Shown in pieces: positions 44,234-52,649 of a stretch of DNA of 64,000 nt (the first letter of the stretch is position 1; each line of letters starts with the position of its first letter). A program made the translations under genes and the position numbers. The stretch comes from Phyllobacterium sophorae (GTDB lineage Bacteria; Pseudomonadota; Alphaproteobacteria; Rhizobiales; Rhizobiaceae). The stretch is from positions 124,001 to 188,000 of the forward strand of contig NZ_PGGM01000003.1 in NCBI RefSeq assembly GCF_003010965.1, given 5' to 3'. Below the pieces are notes generated by a model. That model saw nothing but the letters and a program-made list of their open reading frames with translations. It searched no databases and was not told the origin of the DNA.

Positions 44234-45841
44234 TTGAGATTGTCTTTCCATCGCACCCTTGCATGTCTTGCAGTCGCTTTTGGGCTTGCGGCTTCGCCAG
44301 CCCTTTCGCAGAACGATACGCGGCAATATAGTGGCGCGAACGCGCACAATGCGATGATCTCGCAATCTCAGCCGTCTTCCGGGAAAGCAGAACCGCAAAC
44401 GACGAACGGCGTCGCTTCGACAGGTATATTAAGTCTCCTGCCGGCCGATTCGGTTACTGACCACATCCTAAAGATCAAAACACAGGATCTTGCCTATAGG
44501 GCAACGGCTGGCACGCTCGATCTCTTCGGGCAAGATGGCGCGCCATCTGCCAAGATTTTCTATACGGCCTATGTGGCGCGCAACAGACAACCGGGGCGTC
44601 CCCTCACCTTTGCCTTCAACGGCGGACCGGGGGCCGCTTCAGCCTATCTTCACCTTGGGCTGGTTGGGCCACGCATTCTCGATTTCGGTCCGGGCGGACA
44701 CGATGGTACCAGCCCCACCCTCGTGGATAACCCCGATAGCTGGCTGGAATTCACCGATCTTGTGCTGATTGATCCCGTCGGCACGGGCTGGAGTCGTGCA
44801 GCAAACGACAGCGTCGCTTCGAATTTCTATGGCGTGGGACAGGATGCGGAGAGCATCGCCAAGGCGATCGCACTCTACGTCAATCACAATGACCGCATGG
44901 CTTCGCCGAAATACCTGCTTGGTGAGAGTTATGGAGGATTTCGCGCGGCTAAAGTTGCTTCCGCACTGAAAGATGGCCAAGGTATTCTTGTCTCTGGAAT
45001 TATCATGCTGTCGCCATTGATCGAGGGGCAGCTCTTGTTTGGGGCGAGCCAATATCCGCTGGGCGCAGCCCTTCAACTTCCCTCACTTGCAGCCGCAGAA
45101 ATGGAACGCCGAAACACCTTCAGCACAAAGGCGATGGAAGAGGCGGAAGCATTTGCCATGTCCGACTATCTTGTGACGCTTGCAGGACCCGAGCCCTCAG
45201 GAAAAACCGCAATAGACTTTTATGCGCGGGTTTCGCAATTGACCGGCATACCCGAAGCGGTCGTGAGCCGCACGCGCGGCTTTCTCACAGACGCTTACGT
45301 CAAACACTCGAAGGGCAACGAATTTGAAGTGGTCAGTCCCTATGACGCATCCTTTGCCGTTGCAGACCCTTATCCTGAGTCCGATGCGGACCGAAGCAGC
45401 GATCCGGTCCTTGACGGTTTCACACGCGCCTACGGCGCGGCCCTGGCCAGCTACGCCCGCAATGAACTGGGTTTCCGCACGGAAATGACCTACACGCTGC
45501 TTGCCAGCGATGTGAACGAACGTTGGGAATGGGGCCGCCGTGGCCCCAATGGCGGCACGCGGGCCCAAGTGAGCGCGACCGGCAATATTCGCGACCTGCT
45601 TTCGCTTATACCGTCTTTCCGCGTGCTGGTAGCGCAGGGCTATAGTGATGCGATAACGCCCTATGGGATCAGCAAATATGTCATTGATCATCTGCCGTCA
45701 TCGCTTGCCGCAGGCCGGGTTGGGCTCAAGCTTTATCGTGGTGGTCATATGTTCTATACGCGGCCAAGCTCGCGCCAGGAACTGAGCTCAGATGCCAGGG
45801 CTTTTGTTTTGGCAGCGACTGGAAAAGCGCATGGGGAATAA
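44234..45841 (+). CDS. Secreted S10 family serine carboxypeptidase
   Basis: This 535-residue peptidase has a signal peptide (LACLAVAFGLAASPALS-Q). The S10 fold is shown by the oxyanion segment FAFNGGPGAASAYLHLGLVGP, the nucleophile Ser232 in LGESYGGFRA, Asp472 in QGYSDAITP and His505 in RGGHMFY. Translation starts at TTG: either 44234 or 44240, the latter eight bases after GGGAG. No ATG precedes the signal peptide. It probably trims peptides in the periplasm or outside. It is convergent with a small secreted protein gene and close to another secreted peptidase-like hydrolase. Confidence 0.9.
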   Translation: MRLSFHRTLACLAVAFGLAASPALSQNDTRQYSGANAHNAMISQSQPSSGKAEPQTTNGVASTGILSLLPADSVTDHILKIKTQDLAYRATAGTLDLFGQDGAPSAKIFYTAYVARNRQPGRPLTFAFNGGPGAASAYLHLGLVGPRILDFGPGGHDGTSPTLVDNPDSWLEFTDLVLIDPVGTGWSRAANDSVASNFYGVGQDAESIAKAIALYVNHNDRMASPKYLLGESYGGFRAAKVASALKDGQGILVSGIIMLSPLIEGQLLFGASQYPLGAALQLPSLAAAEMERRNTFSTKAMEEAEAFAMSDYLVTLAGPEPSGKTAIDFYARVSQLTGIPEAVVSRTRGFLTDAYVKHSKGNEFEVVSPYDASFAVADPYPESDADRSSDPVLDGFTRAYGAALASYARNELGFRTEMTYTLLASDVNERWEWGRRGPNGGTRAQVSATGNIRDLLSLIPSFRVLVAQGYSDAITPYGISKYVIDHLPSSLAAGRVGLKLYRGGHMFYTRPSSRQELSSDARAFVLAATGKAHGE

Positions 45842-45844
45842 TGG

Positions 45845-45863
45845 AGCGTGGGGCTTGCACGCT
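45845..45863. terminator. Weak hairpin between convergent genes
   Basis: AGCGTG and CACGCT flank a seven-base loop just after the carboxypeptidase stop. The stem is short and no U-run follows, so a role as terminator is tentative. Confidence 0.3.
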
Positions 45864-45913
45864 TGACCTTTGCCGGACAAACAATCGCGCATCCGTCTTG
45901 GGCCGGTACGCGT

Positions 45914-46174
45914 TCATTTAATTGCAATGCTGATGACCATGTTATTATGGGTCTGGCAGACATAGCTCGCACCACCCGTCGCCTTCCCCTCGACCGTCAC
46001 CCGATTGCCTCTTGGATTGAAGGTCGCTGTCGGTGCGGAGACGGGTTTCAGGTTCTTTTTCGCAAGTGCTGTCGTGCACGCGACAACAGACCGTTGTTTC
46101 TCGGAGGCGGCCTGCGCGCCAACGCTGAATAAGGCAGTGCAAAGCGCCACCATCAAGACCAGACATTTTCTCAT
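45914..46174 (-). CDS. Small secreted protein of unknown function
   Basis: This 86-residue protein has a clear Sec signal (MRKCLVLMVALCTALFSVGAQA). The mature part is about 64 residues with two cysteines (VVACTTALAKKNLKPVSAP and GASYVCQTHNN) that could form a disulfide in the periplasm. The ATG at 46174 follows GGAGGGGCTC. The central NPRGNRVTVEGKATGG suggests a small beta-rich domain. I do not recognise the family. It is the downstream neighbour of the S33-type hydrolase gene (33-base gap) and may be co-transcribed. Confidence 0.7.
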   Translation of the reverse strand: MRKCLVLMVALCTALFSVGAQAASEKQRSVVACTTALAKKNLKPVSAPTATFNPRGNRVTVEGKATGGASYVCQTHNNMVISIAIK

Positions 46175-46206
46175 GAGCCCCTCCAAAAGCTTGAGTCCAA
46201 CCCAAT

Positions 46207-47796
46207 TTATCTGTGCAACATTGATGGCAGCACCGATACAGTCATGAGTGCATCGGTATTGTCACCCTCGGGTATTGAAAATTGAGGAGCCGACATCTCC
46301 CGCACACAGGATGTTTTGATCCGGTCTTGCGGATTTGTCAGAAAGTCGGCGACCACGTCTCCACCGCATTTCGTGGCATCAATCACATCATGGCCAACGC
46401 CGCGAAACAATACAAACTGACTGCGCCCCATGTTTTTTGCCAGGTCCTCCGCCCAGGTCGAGGGCGTAGCAGGATCATATTCTCCTGCTAGCAGCAGGAC
46501 TGGAACCTCATTTTTCTGGCGCGGTCCATTTGGTTCGACTGATTTTACAAAGGGCCAAAGCGGACAAGCCCAATTGTAGAAATTATCGCGCGCCCAGCTA
46601 TCCAACAGCGCAAATTTTTCCGGCCTCGCTGCAGGAGGCATGCGGTCACCGCATACGACCGACAAATGCATACCATCGGCGAACGCACGACTGTCTTCCT
46701 TCATGTCGTAAAAGCTGAGCATCTGGGCAAGCGGCCCATAATCCTGATCCGCAGTCTGCCGGATCAACTGCGGTAACATTTCAATCGCGCCCCGGTCATA
46801 GAATTGATTGAATATCAATTCCAGAAAGTCGGCTCCCGACACCCGTGTGAAGGCAGTTGAGCGGTCCTCTCTTTTGAGCCGCAGCAACATTGGTTCGGCA
46901 TCCAATTGTTGCACAATCTCGTTGATCAATGCCTTCATATTTCCAATGCCACCGCGGCAGTCGCGGTGCGCCGCACAATCCTTATCAAGTTTATTTAGGA
47001 CCCTGTCCAAATTCGCGGCATCATGATCGACGTAGTTAACGTCGAGCGGCAGCGTTGAATCGAGCACTGCGGCAATGATCTCCTGGGGATGATGTTTAAG
47101 GACGTGCAAAGCAACCTTGGTTCCGTACGAAATGCCGAACAGCACCCATTTTTCTATTTTGAGCGCCACACGCAAGTCGTGAATGTCGGCAGCGTTCTCG
47201 CTGGTATTGTAGGCGGCCAGATCAATCCCCTTGCCGATCAAATCATCGCGGCATGCCTCTACTTCGCGTTTTTGCGCCAGCTCAAAATCGAGGGGGTCGT
47301 CAGGGTGTGATATAATTCCATTCCAGACCGCAGGACTGTAGTGTTTCGAACAGCTCAGTGACGGTTCCGACAGGCCGGCGCCCCGCTGGTCCAATACGAC
47401 CAAGCGGCGCCCGCGTAACCATGCGCCATTGTCGATGAAGCTCCACCATTCTTCGATGTCATCCTTGCTCTCGATCCGCGCGGCTTGACCCGGTCCCCCG
47501 CTTAGATAGACAACAGGCTCATGCCGCTCGCGATCCGGCTCGAAAACAACAACCGCCAACTTGATAACGGCGCTGTTTGCTTTGGTACGGTTTTCCGGCA
47601 CCACCAGATGCCCGCAGCGCATATCGCGATCCTTGGGGACGGTGAACCAGCATGTGGTCTGCTTGAATTCCGCTTGCATTGCAGAAACCGGCCCCGCAAT
47701 CAGCACGATGACGAGCAGGATGAGCCAAAACAGGCTTCCGGCAGGCGCGGTCCTGTCGGACGGTTGCAGACAGATTTTGGATTTGATCGCGCGCAT
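46207..47796 (-). CDS. Exported alpha/beta hydrolase (S33, tripeptidyl aminopeptidase/TAP-like)
   Basis: This protein of about 529 residues has an N-terminal membrane or signal segment (FWLILLVIVLIAGPVSA). The alpha/beta-hydrolase fold shows the S33 motifs YLSGGPGQAA, LDQRGAGLS and nucleophile motif GISYGT, with Asp in AGEYDPATP and His in GVGHDVID near the C-terminus. The ATG at 47796 follows GGGGGTG; an upstream TTG at 47808 is less likely. Family members release N-terminal residues or tripeptides or hydrolyse esters. With the S10 enzyme nearby, peptide scavenging in the periplasm is a reasonable guess. Confidence 0.88.
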   Translation of the reverse strand: MRAIKSKICLQPSDRTAPAGSLFWLILLVIVLIAGPVSAMQAEFKQTTCWFTVPKDRDMRCGHLVVPENRTKANSAVIKLAVVVFEPDRERHEPVVYLSGGPGQAARIESKDDIEEWWSFIDNGAWLRGRRLVVLDQRGAGLSEPSLSCSKHYSPAVWNGIISHPDDPLDFELAQKREVEACRDDLIGKGIDLAAYNTSENAADIHDLRVALKIEKWVLFGISYGTKVALHVLKHHPQEIIAAVLDSTLPLDVNYVDHDAANLDRVLNKLDKDCAAHRDCRGGIGNMKALINEIVQQLDAEPMLLRLKREDRSTAFTRVSGADFLELIFNQFYDRGAIEMLPQLIRQTADQDYGPLAQMLSFYDMKEDSRAFADGMHLSVVCGDRMPPAARPEKFALLDSWARDNFYNWACPLWPFVKSVEPNGPRQKNEVPVLLLAGEYDPATPSTWAEDLAKNMGRSQFVLFRGVGHDVIDATKCGGDVVADFLTNPQDRIKTSCVREMSAPQFSIPEGDNTDALMTVSVLPSMLHR

Positions 47797-48113
47797 CGTC
47801 ACCCCCAATACTCAGACCGCTGTCATTATCCGGTGAAATGGCGGTTTTCGAAACACCCATTTGGGTGGCATTGCCGGTCATCTTTTAGGATGCATCGCAG
47901 TGGCAGCGGTCCTGCCGGTTTGTGTGCCCAACTTTAGTGTTTGGTTGTTGCCTCGGCAGGTGACGCGGCTATCTCAGTTGTGCAACTTACGTATATTTGA
48001 CTAGGTGGCCTGAGGGATTTGTCCCTTTTGGTCTATTTTGTCGTGAAACAACGTTGGGTATTGTTACGGCTCCGCATTGGTTTGCGTATGGCGGCTGGAG
48101 GGAAGGCGTGCCG
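47797..48113. other. Intergenic region between hydrolase and LuxR-type regulator
   Basis: These 317 bases must hold the divergent promoters. I see no clear palindrome, RNA gene or supported ORF. The LuxR reading frame is open back to 47997, but without a ribosome site. Confidence 0.5.
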
Positions 48114-49307
48114 ATGGGACAGGACCGCCTGACGGACAGGGTTGGAAGATGGCCTGCCCCCGTCTTCGATGAGAAACGCGTTGCTACTATTGGCAGCGCC
48201 GTTGCTGAGGCAATCGACGCGGCGGCGTTAGGGAGCGCTGCGTGGGATGAGGTTCCGCGCGTGCTGGGGGAGGCATTTCCCGGATCACTATGCTCCCTCC
48301 TCAATCACAATGTTGCCGAGAACAAACTGAATTTTCAGGCAGTGCACAATATAGACCCAGAATTCCTGAAATCTTATGCGGAACACTACGCTCCATTGAA
48401 TCCTTGGATCTCCTTGTGGCAGACGGTCGAAAGCGGAACCGTACTGATCGCCGAAAGAGACTGTCCTGCACGTCTGTTCGCCGATACCGAATTCTACAAT
48501 GACTGGCTTCGTCCGCAAAACATTGAGGCAGCGGTCGGTATCAAAGTCGAAGGATCGCTGCGAGAAGTCATTCATCTTCCCATGCACTATCCCCTGTCCA
48601 AAGCTGGCACATATGATCGCGCCGCGGCCGAAGTCTTCGCCCGCATACGAGGACACCTGCGAAGGGCGGTTGATCTTGGTCACCTGCTTCGGAAACGAAC
48701 CGAGGACGCTATGGCCGGAGCGGCCTTGGTAGAACGTGCCTGCTGCGCGGCTTTTGTCATTGATGGCGACGGGCAGCTGCGTGAAGCGAACCAGCGGGCT
48801 GTTGACCTGTTTTCAGAAGGTTCAGTGACGGTGCTGCGGCACGGCGGCGTTTCCCTCGCCGATACCCGCGCCGACAAGCTGTTCCGCAATGAGATTTCCG
48901 CGCTCTCCAAAGGGTTGCCGGCGACATTGTCCCGAATTCCCCTGTGCACGGATCACCGTAACTGGCAAGTTTCGCTTGCGCCGCTTCCCACCATGTCAGG
49001 GGCTGCAGGCGGCATCCTGTCCCTTTTCCCGATAAGGCCGATGGTCCTCGTCTCTATCCGGGATTTGGATGCGCGCGTCCGCGATCCTGGCGACTTGTCG
49101 GCATTTGCCCTACAGTACCGGCTTACTCGCGCCGAAATAGCGTTTTGCGAACGGTTAGCCGATGGGCACTCGCTTGCTGAAGCGGCCGATATGCTCGGCA
49201 TCAAGGTTGAAACAGCGCGCGACCGTGTCAAATCGATATTCCATAAAACCGGAACGCATCGACAGGGACAACTTGTGGCAATGCTCGGTGTGTGCATGCA
49301 GGGCTGA
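48114..49307 (+). CDS. LuxR-family helix-turn-helix transcriptional regulator
   Basis: This 397-residue regulator has a C-terminal LuxR/GerE-type DNA-binding domain (LTRAEIAFCERLADGHSLAEAADMLGIKVETARDRVKSIFHKTGTHRQGQLV). The N-terminal 200 residues look PAS/GAF-like, with many conserved features of rhizobial orphan regulators (APLNPWISLW, HYPLSKAGTYDRAA), not an acyl-homoserine-lactone pocket. The ATG at 48114 follows GGAGGGAAGG; the frame is open upstream to 47997. No signal synthase gene is nearby. The target may be the adjacent small membrane-protein gene or the divergent hydrolase gene. Confidence 0.85.
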   Translation: MGQDRLTDRVGRWPAPVFDEKRVATIGSAVAEAIDAAALGSAAWDEVPRVLGEAFPGSLCSLLNHNVAENKLNFQAVHNIDPEFLKSYAEHYAPLNPWISLWQTVESGTVLIAERDCPARLFADTEFYNDWLRPQNIEAAVGIKVEGSLREVIHLPMHYPLSKAGTYDRAAAEVFARIRGHLRRAVDLGHLLRKRTEDAMAGAALVERACCAAFVIDGDGQLREANQRAVDLFSEGSVTVLRHGGVSLADTRADKLFRNEISALSKGLPATLSRIPLCTDHRNWQVSLAPLPTMSGAAGGILSLFPIRPMVLVSIRDLDARVRDPGDLSAFALQYRLTRAEIAFCERLADGHSLAEAADMLGIKVETARDRVKSIFHKTGTHRQGQLVAMLGVCMQG

Positions 49308-49411
49308 TGTTTCAGGCACAATCCTACTCTCCGGCGCATGGTGACCGGGTGTTGGCAGATTGGAACAATGTTTCCAATAATCGGTTATCTCCAAAATAGG
49401 AGGCAACGACA

Positions 49412-49564
49412 ATGAGCGAATATCTCTGGGTTCTGGCCCTCGTTGGCGTGCCGGCCGTCCTTGGTGCAGCAATTGCATTCGGCATGATGTTTCGCAGGCG
49501 ATTGTCCCGCAGCGATCGCGAAGACAGTGCGATCGACAGGCTGTATCACGATGCGAATAAATAG
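49412..49564 (+). CDS. Small single-pass membrane protein, 50 residues
   Basis: The ATG at 49412 follows AGGAGG by seven bases, one of the strongest ribosome sites locally. The product has one hydrophobic segment (residues 5-26, LWVLALVGVPAVLGAAIAFGMM), then a basic stop-transfer patch (FRRRLSRSDR) and an acidic soluble tail. This predicts an N-out, C-in inner-membrane peptide. It lies 104 bases after the LuxR-type gene on the same strand. Function is unknown. Confidence 0.7.
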   Translation: MSEYLWVLALVGVPAVLGAAIAFGMMFRRRLSRSDREDSAIDRLYHDANK

Positions 49565-49660
49565 TTGGAATAGTTCGAAGAAAATTGCACGCCAGGAGGC
49601 GGCGCCTTTTCCTGCATTCGTTTCCCACACCTGAAGCCGAGACCTTAACTTTGATCAGGG

Positions 49661-50128
49661 TTAATAGCGGAACGCGGCAATGCTGTGTTCCGCCGTTCCA
49701 ATCAGTTGAACAACGTTCCATCCGGTTAAAAATCCCTGAATGTTCAGTGGAGCGCCAATTTGAACAAGACCAGTATCGATATTCACTGCCATGGGGGTGG
49801 GCTCATGATGCATCAGCAAGAAAGTCGATCCGGCACCCACTCCTATCCAGCCCGCATGGCCATTCGTTGCGGCCCCGAATTCTACTGTCGATGGCTCGCC
49901 GTAGGCAACGAACCTGCAATTCTCTAGCTCGAAGACGGGGTCATTTGATGGTGGCGAGAACGCCTGGGATGCGGGATCATCAAGGTTGAGAATGTACATG
50001 TCCTCATTATCTGCCTCGCCCCAACCGAAGACCAGACCTGGAAAAGAAACCCCGTGCCGTTTAGCGATAACAATACTGCCAAAAGGGACATTTTTTGCCT
50101 TTTGAAAATGACCGTTCGATCGAAACAT
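49661..50128 (-). CDS. Hypothetical protein, 155 residues
   Basis: The ATG at 50128 is preceded by GGAGGGGGCGTTAAG, supporting translation. The protein has no signal peptide or membrane segment. It looks beta-rich, with Gly/aromatic patches (VSFPGLVFGWGEADNEDMYILNL, AGWIGVGAGSTFLLMHHEP). I do not recognise a family. It is an isolated minus-strand gene; two intrinsic-terminator-like hairpins lie upstream on the same strand and would isolate it from readthrough. Confidence 0.6.
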   Translation of the reverse strand: MFRSNGHFQKAKNVPFGSIVIAKRHGVSFPGLVFGWGEADNEDMYILNLDDPASQAFSPPSNDPVFELENCRFVAYGEPSTVEFGAATNGHAGWIGVGAGSTFLLMHHEPTPMAVNIDTGLVQIGAPLNIQGFLTGWNVVQLIGTAEHSIAAFRY

Positions 50129-50304
50129 CTTAACGCCCCCTCCTCAGAAATACTTTTGGGCTGAGCAGTCGTTGGAGCAAGTCTGTGTTTCTGAACGATG
50201 CCAGCGCGCGCAATGCTTACGATTGATGTAAGCGTTCAGAGATTGCATCCACGCCAAACCTTTATTGATCCTCGTCAATCTCGCCCCCGGCAGTTTGCAA
50301 CGAA

Positions 50305-50348
50305 AAGAGGCTCGGCGGCCCTGGGAAGATATACAGGCCGAGCCTCTT
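50305..50348 (-). terminator. Intrinsic terminator with 12-bp stem, minus strand
   Basis: AAGAGGCTCGGC (50305-50316) and GCCGAGCCTCTT (50337-50348) are perfectly complementary across 20 bases. Read on the minus strand the stem is followed by TTCG, giving a run of four T including the stem end. It could end a small RNA transcribed from about 50600 downward. Confidence 0.6.
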
Positions 50349-50604
50349 GCTGGGTTTCAACACCAAACTGCAAAACTGTCCTCCCGTCGCCATGTCCAGT
50401 CAAATCAAAAAGCAGGTAAGATGTCGGCGCCTTGCGCGTACTCACGAAGTCGCGCCTAACGAGGCGACGTTTTGAATTCCAACCTGTCCGGCCGCCAAGC
50501 ACAGTTCACCCGCCTTTACCCGCTTCATCCATGGAATTTTGGCTCTCGCGGCCAGGCCAACTGCTTATGGCGTGTGCTGGCTGCCCACGCATGCGCAAAA
50601 GAAA

Positions 50605-50631
50605 GCCCTCCCAACAGCTGACAGGGAGGGC
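50605..50631 (-). terminator. Intrinsic terminator downstream of the SRPBCC gene, minus strand
   Basis: GCCCTCCC (50605-50612) and GGGAGGGC (50624-50631) form an 8-bp GC-rich stem with an 11-base loop. On the minus strand it is followed by TTTCTTTTG, a good U-tract. It is the first strong terminator after the SRPBCC gene ending at 51017. Confidence 0.65.
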
Positions 50632-51016
50632 GCCAGAATAACGGTGTTTCCACTCCTATATTTTAGCTCTTAACCAAGGGAATACGCAATAAAAAATGCA
50701 GGGCATAAGAAGATTTCCTTTTGCAAGCAAGGGATTCGGCATGTGAAGAGTTGGAGCAAAGCTGACGCCGTTAGGATGCTTTGAGAAACGCGTTTGCCTC
50801 AAGCTCCGGTCCTGAAAGCTTTTCAGGGGAGGACGACAACTGGGCGATCTTGACGCCAGCGCGTTCGCACAACGCCGGTTCAGCGGTTGTACGTCTTTTG
50901 AACTGGCACCCAAGGTACCACAGTATTGAAGCACTCGGGCGCCCCGTTCGGCGAAACCGAGCAATCGCTCGGCCGCCGGTCGACATCTGTATCCGCTTGC
51001 GATTGTCTTCAGGCCT

Positions 51017-51454
51017 TCACGCATCGACAGGTCTATCCGGTCCCGGGTCGCCGCCAGCTGCGGCGACGGCCAGCCGGCGCAAATAGTGATTCCAACCCTT
51101 CTCGTGGCTGGCGCGTTCCTGCTCGTCGGGCAACCCGCCATGGGTGAAGCGCACCAAGGTGCCCCCATCCTTCTCGACAAGGTCGATTTCGATCAGGCCC
51201 GACCCCGGCGGCACATTCTCGTGCCCTTCCCAGCCGAAACTGTAGGCCAGGCGGTGGACCGGGATCACCTCCGTGAACTGCCCGCGGGCAGTTTGTGTGT
51301 CATTCATGCTGAGGAGATAGATGCCCCCGGGATACGGCTCAACCGTCGCCTTCGTACCCATCCAGCGCAGGATCTTGTCGGGATCGGTGAGGAAGGCGAA
51401 GACCGTTGCCTGCGGGGCTGCGATCTCGATCTCACTGCGATATGTCTCGGTCAT
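51017..51454 (-). CDS. SRPBCC/AHSA1 domain protein
   Basis: This 145-residue START/Bet v1-like protein shows the typical AHSA1 pattern: SEIEIAAPQATVFAFLTDPDKILRWMG at the start, PGGIYLLSMND, a strand RLAYSFGWEGHENVPPG, LVRFTHGGLPDEQERASHEKGWNHYLRRL near the end. Such domains bind small hydrophobic ligands; many are encoded with ArsR regulators, but none is present here. The start at 51454 overlaps nothing and is 109 bases from the divergent cyclase gene. Confidence 0.88.
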   Translation of the reverse strand: MTETYRSEIEIAAPQATVFAFLTDPDKILRWMGTKATVEPYPGGIYLLSMNDTQTARGQFTEVIPVHRLAYSFGWEGHENVPPGSGLIEIDLVEKDGGTLVRFTHGGLPDEQERASHEKGWNHYLRRLAVAAAGGDPGPDRPVDA

Positions 51455-51563
51455 GGACCTCCTCCCCAGCTAAGGCACTGTCGTACCGGCCAGGGGACAA
51501 TCTAAGCCAATCGAGATATCGCGCAAGAAACAAAAAAACGTGACAGGTTGCGGGCATCGCTGC

Positions 51564-52649
51564 ATGATGACGCGTATGCAACTGCCATCTGTTCTTTCCT
51601 TCCTGATCGACGAGGCGAGCGATATTCCGGACGGCGACGCTTTCCTGACAGCGCTCGCTGCACGGCTTATGGCCGACGGTGTGCCGCTGGCCGGTGGCGC
51701 GCTTACACAAGCGGCCCCGCACCCACTCATCGAGCGTCGGACCTGGCTATGGCGCGCCGACACGGGAAGGGTGATTGAGGCGCTGGGTTTGGCCAAGCCT
51801 GCCGATCCGGAACATGCGAATATTGCTGGTAACTGGCTGACTGGCCTCGGTAGCGGTCTTGTGCAGGAAGATGTAGTCGGCGGCCCGGCAAATGGTGCCG
51901 TGCTGGGCTGGACGTCAGCCCGGCCGTTCAGCGGGTTCGAATCGGAGCTGCTGCGAGAGGTTGCGCGCTTTGCCGCTGCGCCACTTGCCTTGCTGGCTGC
52001 GCGCTCGACGCTGGCGGCGCTGCTAACGGCCTACCTTGGCCAGCGCAGCGCGGCACAGGTGCTGGCCGGCCGTTTGCGGCGCGAGCCCGGTGAGACCATA
52101 AAGGCAGCCCTGCTTTTCGCCGACCTTCGTAGCTTCACCGAATTGTCGGAGTCGACTGAACCGAAGGAGGTGGTTGCCGCCCTCGATGCCTGGTTTGACC
52201 GCATCGCCGGTGCTGTCCATGCCTTCGGCGGCGAGGTCCTAAAATTCATTGGCGACGGCGTGCTGGCGATCTTTCCAATTGGCGAGCGTGACGCTGCCGC
52301 CGCATGCGAAGCAGCGCTACGCGCCGTTGTCGCCGCACGCGCCGGTATGGATCACCTCAATCGCACTCGCGCTGCGCAAGACGTGCCGCCTCTGTCGTTC
52401 GGCACGGCGCTGCATCTCGGCGAAATGCTGTGGGGGAACATCGGCACGGCGGACCGGCTCGATTTTACCGCAATCGGCCCCGCGGTGAACCTGGTGAGCC
52501 GGTTGGAGGGCCTTTGCCGGCCGCTTGGCCGCACTGCTTTGCTCTCGGGCGCCTTTGCAGCGGAAACGACGCAGCCCCTCATCGCACTGGGCCAACACAC
52601 GCTGCGCGGCATCGCGTTGCCGTGCACGGTGTTTGCGCTGAAGGAGTAA
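51564..52649 (+). CDS. Class III adenylate/guanylate cyclase domain protein
   Basis: This protein of about 361 residues has an N-terminal sensor-like region (about 1-165, weakly GAF-like) and a C-terminal cyclase domain. The catalytic metal Asp appears in LLFADLRSFTELSE and the second in LKFIGDGVLAIFP; the segment GNIGTADRLDFTAIGPAVNLVSRLE contains the Asn/Arg transition-state residues. It would make cAMP or cGMP. Start choice is uncertain: ATGs at 51564, 51567 and 51576 are in frame, and none has a strong ribosome site. The neighbours give no hint of the signal sensed. Confidence 0.88.
   Translation: MMTRMQLPSVLSFLIDEASDIPDGDAFLTALAARLMADGVPLAGGALTQAAPHPLIERRTWLWRADTGRVIEALGLAKPADPEHANIAGNWLTGLGSGLVQEDVVGGPANGAVLGWTSARPFSGFESELLREVARFAAAPLALLAARSTLAALLTAYLGQRSAAQVLAGRLRREPGETIKAALLFADLRSFTELSESTEPKEVVAALDAWFDRIAGAVHAFGGEVLKFIGDGVLAIFPIGERDAAAACEAALRAVVAARAGMDHLNRTRAAQDVPPLSFGTALHLGEMLWGNIGTADRLDFTAIGPAVNLVSRLEGLCRPLGRTALLSGAFAAETTQPLIALGQHTLRGIALPCTVFALKE

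Larger units (their letters stand above)
50129..51016. other. Region without confident genes, with two minus-strand hairpins
   Basis: These 888 bases contain several open frames (for example 50275-50502 minus and 50771-50986 minus), but none has a ribosome site or recognisable product. The listed hairpins at 50305 and 50605 both point to minus-strand transcription. A small RNA between them is possible. Confidence 0.5.

Noticed and set aside
48114-49307. Quorum-sensing LuxR receptor
   Set aside because: The N-terminal domain does not show the acyl-homoserine-lactone pocket pattern and no synthase gene is nearby.
50275-50502. 75-codon minus-strand frame overlapping the 12-bp-stem terminator
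   Set aside because: A strong terminator hairpin within the frame and the lack of a ribosome site make coding unlikely.
50771-50986. 71-codon minus-strand frame downstream of the SRPBCC gene
   Set aside because: No ribosome site and no recognisable domain; I considered it as an ArsR remnant, but the sequence does not support that.
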